Source of the DNA: Pelagophyceae sp. CCMP2097
Lineage: Eukaryota; Sar; Pelagophyceae
DNA length: 54,790 nt
Assembly: GCA_026770575.1 (NCBI GenBank)
Contig: MU657166.1
Location: forward strand, 983,267 to 1,038,056
Direction: 5' to 3'
The translations under genes were made by a program, and so were the position numbers. Positions within the stretch are counted from its first letter, which is position 1. The number at the start of each line of letters is the position of its first letter. Positions 22,500 to 33,069 of the stretch are shown here, in pieces. The notes under the pieces are model-generated. The model was not told the DNA's origin. It saw only the letters and a list, made by a program, of their open reading frames with translations, and did not search any database.

Positions 22500-24152
22500 A
22501 TGCGGACGACGCTCCTCCTCGCCGCGGGCGCGGCGGCGCGCGTCGTCGAGGAGCCGGCGTTAGTGGGCGGCTGGGGGTCCCTGCAGAACATGATCTTCCA
22601 GCAGCACGCAGAGCCGGGCCTCACGCTCCGCTTCCAGTTGCACGAGAACATGGACAAAGTGCGCGAGGTCGCGAAGCGCGTCAGCGACCCCGTTGGCCCG
22701 GACTACGGCAAGTACCTCTCGAAGCCCGAACTCGACGCCATCACCGCCCCAGACGCGTCGCACTCCCAAATCGTCGGCGACTGGCTCGCAGCGTGGCCCG
22801 GCACGGCCGTCGAGAAGTTGGACGACGCTTTTATCGTCCGCTGCGGCGCCGGCGCCGTCGAGCAGGCGCTGTCGACGTCTGTTCGCTTGGTCAAGAACAT
22901 CGAGACTTCGCAGACTGCCTTCCGCGCCTCTGCCTACACGCTCCCGGAGCACGTCGAGTCGTTGATCAAGGCGGTTTTCGGCCTGCACGGCCTGCCGCTG
23001 CCGCCTTCCACGCCGCTGCGGTCGGGTTTGCCCGCGGACGTGACGCCCTCGGTAATTTACGACACGTACGGAGTCTCCGGCGTCTCCGTCCAGCGCAAGT
23101 CGAAGAACCGCCAGGCCGTGGCCGAGTTCCAGGGCCAGACGATGAACTCGACGGACCTAAAGACTTTCTTTTCGGAGCTCGTGCCCGACTACCAGCCGGG
23201 TGACGACACGGTCGCCTATTTCATCGGCGACGCCGGAGACCGCCTCGCCGAAGTCGAGGCGTCGCTGGACATCCAGTACATGATGGGCGTGGCGCCTGGG
23301 GTGGCGACTTCTTTTTATTTGTACGACCCGAGAGACTTCTGCGCTGACCTGAAGAATTGGACTTCCGCAATCCTCGGTCAAGACGAACCCGAATGGGTCC
23401 ACTCCGTCTCGTACGGCTGGCAGGGCTCACTGGCGCAGATCGGCTGCGCGGCGGCGGAGCAAGCTGCGGTTGACGACGACTTTGTCAAGCTCGCTTCCAG
23501 AGGTGTCACTATCGTCTTCGCCTCTGGCGACAGCGGGTCGGGCTACTCCGGGACGACGTTGTACCCGTCCTGGCCGGCGTCGTCGCCCTGGGTCACTGCA
23601 GTGGGCGGCACGCGGTTCGTGGACCAGAACGTGACCGCGCCGGAAATGGCCACCGACCAATTCGGCTCCGGCGGCGGCTTCTCCGCAGACTACGCCCAGG
23701 CGCCCGACGCAAACTGGCAGGCCCACGCCGCGGCCAACTACCTGGCCAAGGCGGACCGCGGCGCGCCGTTTCCGCCAAACGATTCCTTTGACCCTTCTGG
23801 CCGCGCCACGCCAGACGTCTCCGCGCTCGGCGAGGGCTACAAGGTCCAAATCGCAGGCCGCTACGACTCGGTCGGCGGCACTTCGGCGTCGGCGCCTGTG
23901 TTTGCCGGCCTGGTCTCTCTGCTCAACGAGGCCCGCGCGCAGCAGGGCAAGGCCCGCTTGGGCTTCTTGAACCCGTGGCTCTACTCCGTCTCCAACGCGT
24001 TCACCGACGTCTTGGTCGGCACCAACGCCATTGGCCGCGGCAACGGGCCCATCAAATACGGCTACGACTGCACGCCCGGCTGGGACCCGGCCACGGGCCT
24101 CGGCACGCCCATCTTCAAGAAATTACTCAAACAGGCGCTGCTGCTGCCCTGA
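22500..24152 (+). CDS. Sedolisin (S53) serine peptidase, tripeptidyl-peptidase I-like
   Basis: Single exon, 550 aa, ATG at 22500. A short hydrophobic N-terminus suggests secretion or lysosome/vacuole entry. The pro-domain (about residues 25-165) has the LTLRFQLHEN start and YGKYLSKPELDAI motif. The catalytic domain carries Glu253 and Asp257 in EVEASLDIQY, the oxyanion Asp344 in FASGDSGSGYS and the nucleophile Ser462 in GGTSASAPVFAG. The C-terminal Ca2+ site appears as FTDVLVG ... GWDPATGLGTP. Enzymes of this family remove tripeptides or cut internally at acidic pH. The length and motif spacing match TPP1 relatives. It is intronless, unlike most neighbours. Confidence 0.93.
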   Translation: MRTTLLLAAGAAARVVEEPALVGGWGSLQNMIFQQHAEPGLTLRFQLHENMDKVREVAKRVSDPVGPDYGKYLSKPELDAITAPDASHSQIVGDWLAAWPGTAVEKLDDAFIVRCGAGAVEQALSTSVRLVKNIETSQTAFRASAYTLPEHVESLIKAVFGLHGLPLPPSTPLRSGLPADVTPSVIYDTYGVSGVSVQRKSKNRQAVAEFQGQTMNSTDLKTFFSELVPDYQPGDDTVAYFIGDAGDRLAEVEASLDIQYMMGVAPGVATSFYLYDPRDFCADLKNWTSAILGQDEPEWVHSVSYGWQGSLAQIGCAAAEQAAVDDDFVKLASRGVTIVFASGDSGSGYSGTTLYPSWPASSPWVTAVGGTRFVDQNVTAPEMATDQFGSGGGFSADYAQAPDANWQAHAAANYLAKADRGAPFPPNDSFDPSGRATPDVSALGEGYKVQIAGRYDSVGGTSASAPVFAGLVSLLNEARAQQGKARLGFLNPWLYSVSNAFTDVLVGTNAIGRGNGPIKYGYDCTPGWDPATGLGTPIFKKLLKQALLLP

Positions 24153-24545
24153 GCGGTGCTTCGAAGAAGCGGGCCCGGCCCGCGATACATTCCGGAAACA
24201 AACCCTCACCCCTTCTCTTTTCTTCCTCGACACGGCGCCTTCGACATTGCGACGGGTCGGTAATCTACATATCGCATAAACTATACACATTACGTAAATC
24301 GCACCTCCGCCGTCTGCCGCGGCATCCCAATACTCGTGAAAGAAGGCTTTCAAGACGGCTCCAAAAATCATCAAGTCGCCGAAGTGGAGAGATAGAAGAG
24401 CGTCACTCGAGGGCACGCACTGCGCGCCTCGGGCGCGACCTCGCGCAAGCCCGACGTACGAACGCGGTCGAGGATTCGTTGTCGTGGACGAACCCACCGC
24501 CCGGCTTTTTGAGGCAGCATCGCGCTCGAGCCGATTCTGAAGAAA
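24153..24545. other. Intergenic region
   Basis: No recognisable gene. It lies between the end of the protease gene and the start of the WD40 gene, on the same strand, so it should hold the 3' end of one and the promoter of the other. Confidence 0.4.
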
Positions 24546-25591
24546 ATGGACGAAGCCTCGCGCCCCTTCGAATTGCGACCAGCTGCCGCACCGATCCTCG
24601 ACGTGTTCGAGCAGCCAGATCTCATCACGCTCTTCCTGCGGCTGTCTGCATCGACGAACGGGCTTTATGTGACGAAACGAGTCGCTCGAGCTGCGCGGGC
24701 CGTGGCGCCAGCCGTGCGCAAGCTCATCTGGACGGACCGGATTCTGAAGGGCACAGCAATCCTCAAGGGGCACACCAGCTGCATCACGTGCTGCGCGCTC
24801 TCGCCCGACGGCAAGCGCATCGCGACGGCGAGCTACGACAAGACGGTGCGGCTCTGGGACGCCGAGACGGGCGCGCTGCAGACGACGCTCAAANNNNNNN
24901 NNNNNNNNNNNNNNNNNNNNNNNNNNNNNNNNNNNNNNNNNNNNNNNNNNNNNNNNNNNNNNNNNNNNNNNNNNNNNNNNNNNNNNNNNNNNNNNNNNNN
25001 NNNNNNNNNNNNNNNNNNNNNNNNNNNNNNNNNNNNNNNNNNNNNNNNNNNNNNNNNNNNNNNNNNNNNNNNNNNNNNNNNNNNNNNNNNNNNNNNNNNN
25101 NNNNNNNNNNNNNNNNNNNNNNNNNNNNNNNNNNNNNNNNNNNNNNNNNNNNNNNNNNNNNNNNNNNNNNNNNNNNNNNNNNNNNNNNNNNNNNNNNNNN
25201 NNNNNNNNNNNNNNNNNNNNNNNNNNNNNNNNNNNNNNNNNNNNNNNNNNNNNNNNNNNNNNNNNNNNNNNNNNNNNNNNNNNNNNNNNNNNNNNNNNNN
25301 NNNNNNNNNNNNNNNNNNNNNNNNNNNNNNNNNNNNNNNNNNNNNNNNNNNNNNNNNNNNNNNNNNNNNNNNNNNNNNNNNNNNNNNNNNNNNTCGCCCG
25401 ACGGCAAGCGCCTCGTGACGGCGAGCCTCGACAGGACGGCGCTGCTCTGGGACGCCGAGACGGGCGCGCTGCTGACGACGCTCGAGGGCCACACACAATG
25501 GGTCAAGAGCTGCGCGTTCTCGCCCGACGGCAAGCGCGTCGTGACGGCCAGCTGGGACAAGACGGCGCGGCTGTGGGACGTCGCACTCTAA
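24546..25591 (+). CDS. WD40 repeat protein interrupted by an assembly gap
   Basis: ATG at 24546; stop at 25591. The N-terminal ~65 residues are helical ([16 protein letters not shown] ... [13 protein letters not shown]) and may act like an F-box-type module, though I cannot confirm that. WD40 units of 42 residues follow, with the pattern GHT...[19 protein letters not shown]. One full unit precedes and about two follow the gap. Reading frames before and after the gap differ by the nominal 500-N length, which means nothing because that length is a placeholder. A near-identical copy lies at 41588-42403. WD40 propellers scaffold protein complexes; no partner can be named. Confidence 0.75.
24894..25393. 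other. Assembly gap (500 N)
   Basis: Exactly 500 undetermined bases, the usual placeholder for a gap of unknown size. It falls inside the tandem 126-bp WD40 coding repeats, which probably caused the assembly break. Confidence 0.98.
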
Positions 25592-25785
25592 TGGATGTCC
25601 TTCACCGGAGACGACTGGATGGTGGTTCGTTGAGAAGGTTGTGGCCATGCCCCCGGGCCCGGGGCCCGTTCCAAGATATCGCCAAAACCGCTCCTTCGTG
25701 GCGCGGCGCTAGACGTCCGGGCCTTTCCGAGGGCGGCGCGCCCCGTCGTCGGTCGTCGCGTCGCGGGCCGCGGCGCCCCCTGCCG

Positions 25786-28700
25786 ATGCCGTCGCTCTTC
25801 CGCGCGTCTGCCGTTTTGGCGCAGGATGAGGACCTGGAGGACCGCCCCATCCTGGCGGAAGAGCGGACGGCGCTCGCCGGCGGCCTCTGGACGACGGCCA
25901 AGTACGGCGACCTCGGCCAGGGCGACGCGCGCCTCGCCGTCGCCTACGCCACGGGGCGCGTCGAGATTCAAACGCTCCGGGGGCTCTTCAAGATCAGCTT
26001 TGTCGACTTACAAGTCGTTCGCCGGCGCACGGACGCCGACGGCAAGAGGGGACCGTTGCGCGCGCGCGTCTACCTCACGCGCAAGAAGCCCAAGAAGCGC
26101 ATGGTGCGCTCCTTTCCCAGCGCGGGGCGCGCCGCGGGAACGCGGGGCGCGCCGAGCCCGGCGTTTCAGCTCTCCTTTGCCAGAGACGCAATTAGGCGGA
26201 CCTCGAGGAGACGGGCTACCTCGTGCCCATCCCGGTCGAGATCGACGCGAACGGCTACGTCGTCGCGTCGGAGTCGTCGCTCGGCGCGTTCGACTTGAGC
26301 CTGCGCGACATTCCCGAGGACCCCATGACTTACCGCGGCCTCGTCATCGCCAAGCCGGCGCGCGAGGAGCCGCTCACCGAAGAGTGCGTGCTCCGTCGTG
26401 ACCTCGAAAGGCCTCTGAAAACAGCTTTGTAGGCCGGCGGTTTACGCGCACGTTCGCTTCATCGACGACCGTCCCCAGCTCCCTACGACGGACCAGACGC
26501 TGGGTTTGCACAGCCAGCAGGATTTGATGAAGAAGGCTTCTGGGAAGAAGGGCGCTTCTACTTGGAAGTCGACTCAGTTTTACCACCGCACGGCGCGTAA
26601 AGCCTGGGAAGACCTCGGGAAAGTCGAAGAGGCGAAGATTAACTTTGAGGACTTTAAGCGCGCTTTAGATCTGCTCGACGTGACGGTGCTGGAGCCGCGC
26701 GCGATGCGTTTATTTGAGGCGGCGGATTTGGATGCTTCGGGGGAGATTGGGATTACGGAGTTCGAAGTTGCGTTGATGATGCACGACGCGGCCCCAGACG
26801 GCGCTCTGACGCCGCCCGACGCGTTTAAGATGTTCGACGTCGCCGGCACGGGCACCATTTCCAGGACGGCGTTCCCGCGCGTCGTCGACGCTTTAGGCGT
26901 CCAGAGCCGCAGCCTGCCACCGGGCGGAGAGGGCCGAGAGAAGGCCGTCAATTTGCTCTTCGACAAGATCGACCGCGACCATTCGGGCGAGATTTCCTAC
27001 GGCGAGTTCCGAGACGCTTATACGAGGCTTGTTGATGTGAACTCCGAGTTGAAGAAGCGATTCCAGCGCGTCCGTAAAGCGCCCATCTTGCTCCGCTGGC
27101 TGCCGCCGGCGAACCACGCGGCGGCGGCGCTGAATCGAAGGGCCCTCTCTAAACTTTGTGACGCCGAGGAGCAAGCCGAAAAAGATGCTTTCCAGGCGAC
27201 TCTTGAAAGAATCGACCAAGTCCGCGTCTCGGCGCGGCTGCAGCGAGACGCCAAGCAGCGCGCTCGACAAGCTGCAAAAGATAAGATCGGGCTCGGGTCG
27301 AGCGTGGACACGAAGCTGCGCAACAAGGCCAAGAACGCGCGCCTGGTTGGCGAGCAGGCTGAGCGGAATCGGCAACGGTCGCAAGAAAAGGTTCTGAAGA
27401 ATAAGCTGGCCATCGAGCGGGCTTCGTTGAAGCGGCGCGAGACGGCGGCTTTGAAGTTGCGGTCTTCGACGAAGGAAAAGGACCGCGTCATGCAGGTGCG
27501 TCTGGCGCGCTTGGACAAGTTGGACCGTACCATGGAAGATCTGCGCTCTTTACCAGACCAACTCTGCAAGGGCCACGCCGCGCACGAGGCGTTGTCGGAT
27601 CTGGTCTGGGTCGACCTGGGCGACAACCGCCTCGAGGAGCTGCCGGAATCTGGCTTCATGATGTGGCTCGTCGCCGCGCGATACCTCCGCCTCTCCTCCA
27701 ACCGCCTCAACAAGCTGCCCGAACTGGAGCTCGGCAAGATGGAGAGGTTGGAGATCCTCAGGCTCGACAACAACGCTTTGGTCACTCTGCCGAAAAGCAT
27801 CGGCGAGCTCGGCGGCACTTTATGCACTTTAGACCTGAGCAACAACCGCCTCGAGAGCTTGCCCGCGGAGATGGAGTCCTTGCAGAAACTCGAGCAGCTC
27901 AATCTCGGACACAACCGCCTCGAGCGCCTCTGCGCCGGCGCCGTCCGTTTAGTCGGCCTGCGCGACTTGCGCCTCCGCGGAAACCGCCTCTTCGAGCTGC
28001 CAGAGGAGCTGCCGGACCACCTCGTCTCGCTGACCAGACTGGACGTCCACGACAACCGACTCCACAAGCTGCCCGACAACCTCGGCATGGTGCCCGCGCC
28101 GATCGAGGAAAACCCTCGCAGCAAGGGCGGTGTGCATGCCGGGGGCCGTCGAACCACGCGCGATGCCAGAGGCCCGCCTTCGTAGGCCAGTGCATCCGGC
28201 TCAAGGTCCTCGACGTCTCGGTGAACTGCCTCTCTGCGATCCCGGACTCCACCGTCGCGTCCGTGCCCCGCCCCGCCCCAGAGGAGGCCCCCTTTTTCTC
28301 CAAAGAACCGCGGCGCCTAGGCTCTGCGAGTGCGAGGTCTTTATCCTCCGCGAGAACGAAATCGTCGCGCTCGGCCCCTTTCTCGCCGGCTGGCGCAAGG
28401 TGCGCCTCTGGGCCTTTGGGCGCTTTGTGGTGGGTGTTTCACCGTGTTTTGGTGTGGTGTGGTGGCGGACGTTGCACCGTGGTTGCAGACGGATCCGTCG
28501 TCTCTCAGGCGGCGTTCATCGACGCGAGCGACAACGCCATCGCCACCGTCGATTCGGCCGTCGGTTCGCTGCGGTCCGTCTGCGAGTTTAGGCTGAAGCG
28601 CAACCGCTTTGCAAGGCTCCCGGCGGAAATGGGCCTCATCAAGCGACTCGAAAAATTGGACTTATCCGGCGGCGCGCTCGAGTCTCTCCCCGTCGAGCTC

Positions 28701-30072
28701 GGCGCCCTGACGCTGGCGCACACTTTGTCCTTTCGGCACAACGCCTTGAAGGGAAGCGTGCCCGGCCAAGTCGGCCTTTTACGGAGCGTGACTGATTTGG
28801 ACCTGAGCCACAACGCCATCGAGTTCCTCCCCGACACCATCGGCGGCTTGAACGAACTCGTCAAGTTCGACTGCTCGCACAACCGCCTGCGCAGGCTGCC
28901 GGAGACGATTTGCGGTTGCCCGAGGCTCGAGACACTACGGGCGGCCGCGAACCGAATCGACCAAATGCCGCTGAGGATCGCAGAGGTGCGCCCCTTTGCG
29001 GACCGCGGACTCTGACTCTGTTCGTAGATGTCGCAGCTCAAGATCCTGGACCTGGCCTCGAACATCATCGAGATCATTCCGCAAGACCTCTCGCGGCTTC
29101 CAAATATCCAAATCATCTCCCTCGGCAAGAACCGAATCAAGTCGCTCCCTCTCGACCTGGCAAACCTCTCCGACACCCTCGACGAACTCCACCTCGACCG
29201 CAACCCGCTCAGCGATCTGCCGAAGAGGTGGGCTTCCAAGCTCAGCGGCACGGCGCACCAACGAGCAATGTGGCCCAGCGGCTACGACGACGAGGCGGCG
29301 ATGGACTGGGTCCGCGACCACGCCCGCTTCTACGCCCACGCGCTCGCCGAATGGGAAGTCTCGGGGCCACTCCACATCTCCGGCCGTGAGTCGGATGCCC
29401 TCAGGAGCGCGCGGGACAAATCCGATAGGCGCGAACCTGTCGGCGTACGAGGCGGCGGTGCGGCGGCGGTGCGGTGGCGCCTGGGAGCCGCACCTGGTGC
29501 CGATGATCCGGTCTTATTACTTTCGGTCGAGGCGGACTGGCAATGCACCGAAATTCCACCGCCTCGCGGAGGACGAGGTGGCCGACCGCGATGCCGTCGG
29601 AAAACGCGCGCAGGATGTCCGCGACGCGCGGCACTCCCAAGCTCTGGAGGCCTCGCTGGAGCACGAGGCCGTCTTGGACGACGCCTACCACGGCGATGTC
29701 GTCGCTCGAGCGGACGAGGCGGAGCGGCGGTTGTACGAGTGGCGTGAGCCTCGAGCGCTGGCTCTCGCAGAGGCGGCAAGCGGCGTCCTCGCCGAAGAAG
29801 TGGCCCGGCGGCGGCGGCGGCAGGATGCGAGACACGTCGGCATCGCTGTGGAGCGGCGGCGCGACGAGGGCCGCGCCCTCGCCGAGCTACGAGCGCATTT
29901 GCGCGAGTCGTTTGGGGAGCCTGACGACGGCCTCCACTTCTTCCCGCCGTTGTACGCGCCCTCGAGCACTTTGCGAAGCGACGAGCGGCCTGTGCCAGAG
30001 TTCAAGGGTTACTCCATGTTCCGCAACCGGGCCAGCATGCTCCGAACCGACTGGCCAGAAAAGCGGCCGTAA
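25786..30072 (+). CDS. EF-hand and leucine-rich-repeat protein, 1262 aa
   Basis: CDS joins 25786..26103, 26196..26383, 26433..28089, 28191..28258, 28321..28399, 28509..28985, 29028..29385 and 29429..30072. All phases agree and the total is 3789 nt. Residues about 100-240 form an unassigned domain (LVPIPVEIDANGYVV). EF-hands follow: DLDASGEIGITE (about 261), a degenerate one (about 303) and DRDHSGEISYGE (about 347). A basic coiled coil lies at about 400-540. Roughly 15-18 leucine-rich repeats span about 560-1000 with LxxLxLxxNxLxxLP spacing. A charged, Arg-rich coiled coil ends the protein. There is no kinase, GTPase or membrane segment. The build suggests a Ca2+-responsive scaffold, possibly cytoskeletal or ciliary; that is inference. 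Confidence 0.85.
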
Positions 30073-30130
30073 CGCCGTCTCCCTCGATTTCGAATCGATA
30101 GGAGCGTCATTGTAAGATTTGTGTTTATGT

Positions 30131-32479
30131 CTAGAGTTCGTCGGGCCCCGATACGAGCTCCATGGCCGCCCTGGAGCGCGACGGGAAGAGGAGTTCGAGG
30201 AGGATACAGAAGAAGAGGAGAATGGCAAAGGCCGCGACGATTTTGAAAAAAAAACGTAAAGCGTCGCGCGTCGACGCAGACGGCCGGCCGGCGCGGTCCT
30301 GGAGGAGACAGTGCACTCCCGGGAGCATCTCCGGGCACTCGGCGGGATGCTGACTCACGTAGAGCGCCTGCGGCGTGGCGAGCTCGCGGCGCACGCGCGC
30401 GTCTCGCAAAGCGTCGCGCAGCGCCGTCAGCGCGACGGGCCTCGGCACCGACGCGTCGACCTTGCCGGCGCGGTCGCACGCCGCCTGGAATGTGCATCCT
30501 GATGAACCGGCGTCTATATGGACATGTGCTTACGATGAGTTCGTCGATCTGGTTCGCGATCTTCGTCGGTCGGCCGGCCGCGACTAGACCCGGGTTGTTC
30601 GCGGAGCGCGCCTCGTCGACGGATCCTCGGGCCGCAGTCGGGAGCCACAGGGCTGCTCACCGTCAGAGGCCACTGAAGAGACGACGCCTGCGGGGACGCC
30701 GAGGACCCAGGCGGCGCCCAACCAGGCGAAGAGAAAAGTCGGCAGGCAGAGGACCCACTCGAGGACGCGGAACGAGGCGCATACGGACAGCGGGCTCCGG
30801 ACCTGCCGATCCGTAAGTCGTCGAGGACATACGCGGAGCGACGACCGCCCGAAAACGACCACCGAAAAGAAAACGACCGCCGAGGCGCACCGAGGCGGAG
30901 ATGAGCGGCGCCCAAAGCTCGAGGTCGCGCTTCTTGGCTGCGGCCATGGCGCCCGCGAAGCCGCCTTGGGCCGCCTGCGGCCCTTGGTCAGAGGCGTCTT
31001 GGCACTTCTCAAGGCGCACCTCCTCGTCTCGCTTGGCCATGGAGCGTTGCCGGGCCGTCGCCGCGGACGTTTCGAGCGCGATGCGCGCCTCGCGCAGCGC
31101 CCCGGCGACGACGAGCCTGCGTGAGCCGTCCCCGACACGTCCTCGTCCAACGTTCTTTTCTGCCTACGAAAGAGACGCGGCGCCGACCGTATTTCGCGCG
31201 TGCGGAGCTGCGAAAGCAGCGCCTTGTCCGGCGCCGAGCTCACCTGAGCGCCGGTTTCGTAGATTGCCTCGCGACCGGATGCAGCTGCCGGCAACAACGA
31301 TCAACCACGCACCGACGTCGCGGCGAGTAGGGGCGCGTTGAGGAGGAGCGCGCCCCACGTGGAGACGGTGAGGTTCGACCTTGCTCTGAACTCCAGAGGC
31401 ACTTCGGACGAAGCCAGAAGGTCGTAGAATTTGGACAGCACTTTTTCCCTCTCCGCATCAAGCCTCTCCAGCGTCAGCCCACCGCGCGTCGTGCACCCAA
31501 GGCAGCCGTCGGCGCGCGCGCCGCAATGGAAGCCCACCGCGCCGTCGACGAGGACAGCTTTCCCCTCGAGCTTGCGCGGCTCGGCCTCTGCGCCGTCCGC
31601 CGCCGACTCGACGGGTCCAGCGCCCGTCTTGGCCTTTGGCAGCGGCTTGGCCTCTTCGCCAAAGGACGAGTCGAGGGCGGAGTAGGCCATGACGTCTGGG
31701 GAAAGGAGAACGACCGGGATGCAATCCTTATTCGTCGTATTGTTGCGCAGCGCTGTGGCGACGAACCTATTTCGCGCGTCCCCCTTGAAAGACGTCCCCC
31801 GAGCGTGGAGGGACGCGGGTTTTCGCTTGCCGCAGGCCTTTGCGTCTTCCGCGTCGACTATGACGAGGACCATCGACGCTTTCCCCACCGCGGCCGCCGC
31901 GGCCTCGGAGCTCGAAGAGACGCGCAGGTCGCAGTCATAGACCTGGCGCCGTATTCGAGGAGAACGAAAGGGACACTTCAACGCACCAGGTACGGCTCGG
32001 CGCGGCCGCTGTTGTGCGGCAGCACGCGCACGGCCCTCGCCCTCGCCGGGCTGCCTTTTGCGTTTCGCGCGGCGGCGAGGAGGTCTGCGCGCTCGACGGC
32101 GCCCGCGGGAACGCGCGCGCCGCGGTCGGCGAGGTAGGCCTTGAGCTCTTTGACGGACAGGGCGTCGAGCCCGCAGTCATCGGCCGCCGCGCCGTCCTAG
32201 CCTTCCGTGATCCAATGCCAGTTTGTGGTCCACGTGCCAGTTTTGCACCCGTCGCCTTGCTCCGGGCGGCGCACCGTCCATGGCGCGACGTCGCACTCGG
32301 TGTAGCCGCCGCGGGCGAGGTGCGCTCCCAGGTACGTCGAGAGGTCTCTCGTGCTCGAACTCCGCGCCGCTGGCGAGTGCCTACCTCAAACGTCAGTGCG
32401 GCGCGGGCCGCACGGGGACGCACAGCAGAACGACGCGCGGCCGCGAGTAGTGCGGCGGGCACTTGGAATGCGACGCCAT
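30131..32479 (-). CDS. Multi-exon membrane protein with SAP-like and PA-like segments
   Basis: Probable ATG at 32479 (MASHSKCPPHY), stop at 30131. Recognisable exons, in order: VVLLCVPVRPAPH; a block with YLGAHLARGGYTECDVAPW; one with LDALSVKELKAYLADRGARV (SAP-like helix-turn-helix pattern); and a large one around 31930-31330 with GKASMVLVIVDAEDA and IPVVLLSPDVMAYSAL, resembling a protease-associated (PA) domain. Then come REARIALETSAATARQRS (coiled coil), a hydrophobic exon FRVLEWVLCLPTFLFAWLG, and a last exon ending in FFFKIVAAFAILLFFCILL. The junctions after 31330 are not all resolved, so the 3' part could be a second gene. PA plus membrane segments would fit an ER or vacuolar protein. No named family. 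Confidence 0.5.
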
Positions 32480-33069
32480 CGATCCCGCGATCCCGACGAT
32501 CCGGCCGAGCTATCCGGCCGTCGACCTCGACGCGCTCGCCGAATCGCCGAAAATGAACGATTCATGAACGACGACCGAGGCCGCGCGCGGAACGGTCGAA
32601 GTGCGACGCGGCTTGGGCTCTCCTCGTGGAGAGTGCGAGTTGCCACCTTCCTGACTTTTGAAAACGCGACGAGTTGCAAAAAGAAATGGAGCCGCCGACG
32701 GCGGGGGCGACGACGTCGGGCGACAAGACGAACGTCGTCGCTCTCTCTGTTTCACATGCATCCTCTTGTAATAATTCGCGAAATTGCCCAGAATAGCGCA
32801 CTCATTTGCATCGTGAGAAAATTCCTCAACGAACGTTTTTGGAATTCGAACCGGAAGAATCCGAGCCGCTATCAGCTTTGGCGCCTCGGCGGGCCGCCGC
32901 CGCCGCTCTGCTGATGGTCCGACGGCAATGGCGGTGGAGTCCGCGCTCAGAGTGCGCCACCGGCACTCTCCTTATTCGTCTGTGTGCCACACAAAAGAAG
33001 GTTTTCTTGGCGAGCGAAGAAAGTGCGAGGACCCTAACTCCCTTGCAAGGAAAAAAGCCAGTGGGAAGT
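32480..33069. other. Intergenic region between divergent membrane-protein and MATE genes
   Basis: Likely shared promoter region. It contains an AT-richer stretch (32760-32860) unlike the genes around it. No ORF with a recognisable domain and no RNA gene seen. Confidence 0.4.

Noticed and set aside
23975..25591. A long plus-strand ORF running through the N gap from the protease gene
   Set aside because: It is out of frame with the protease, and its length depends on the placeholder Ns.
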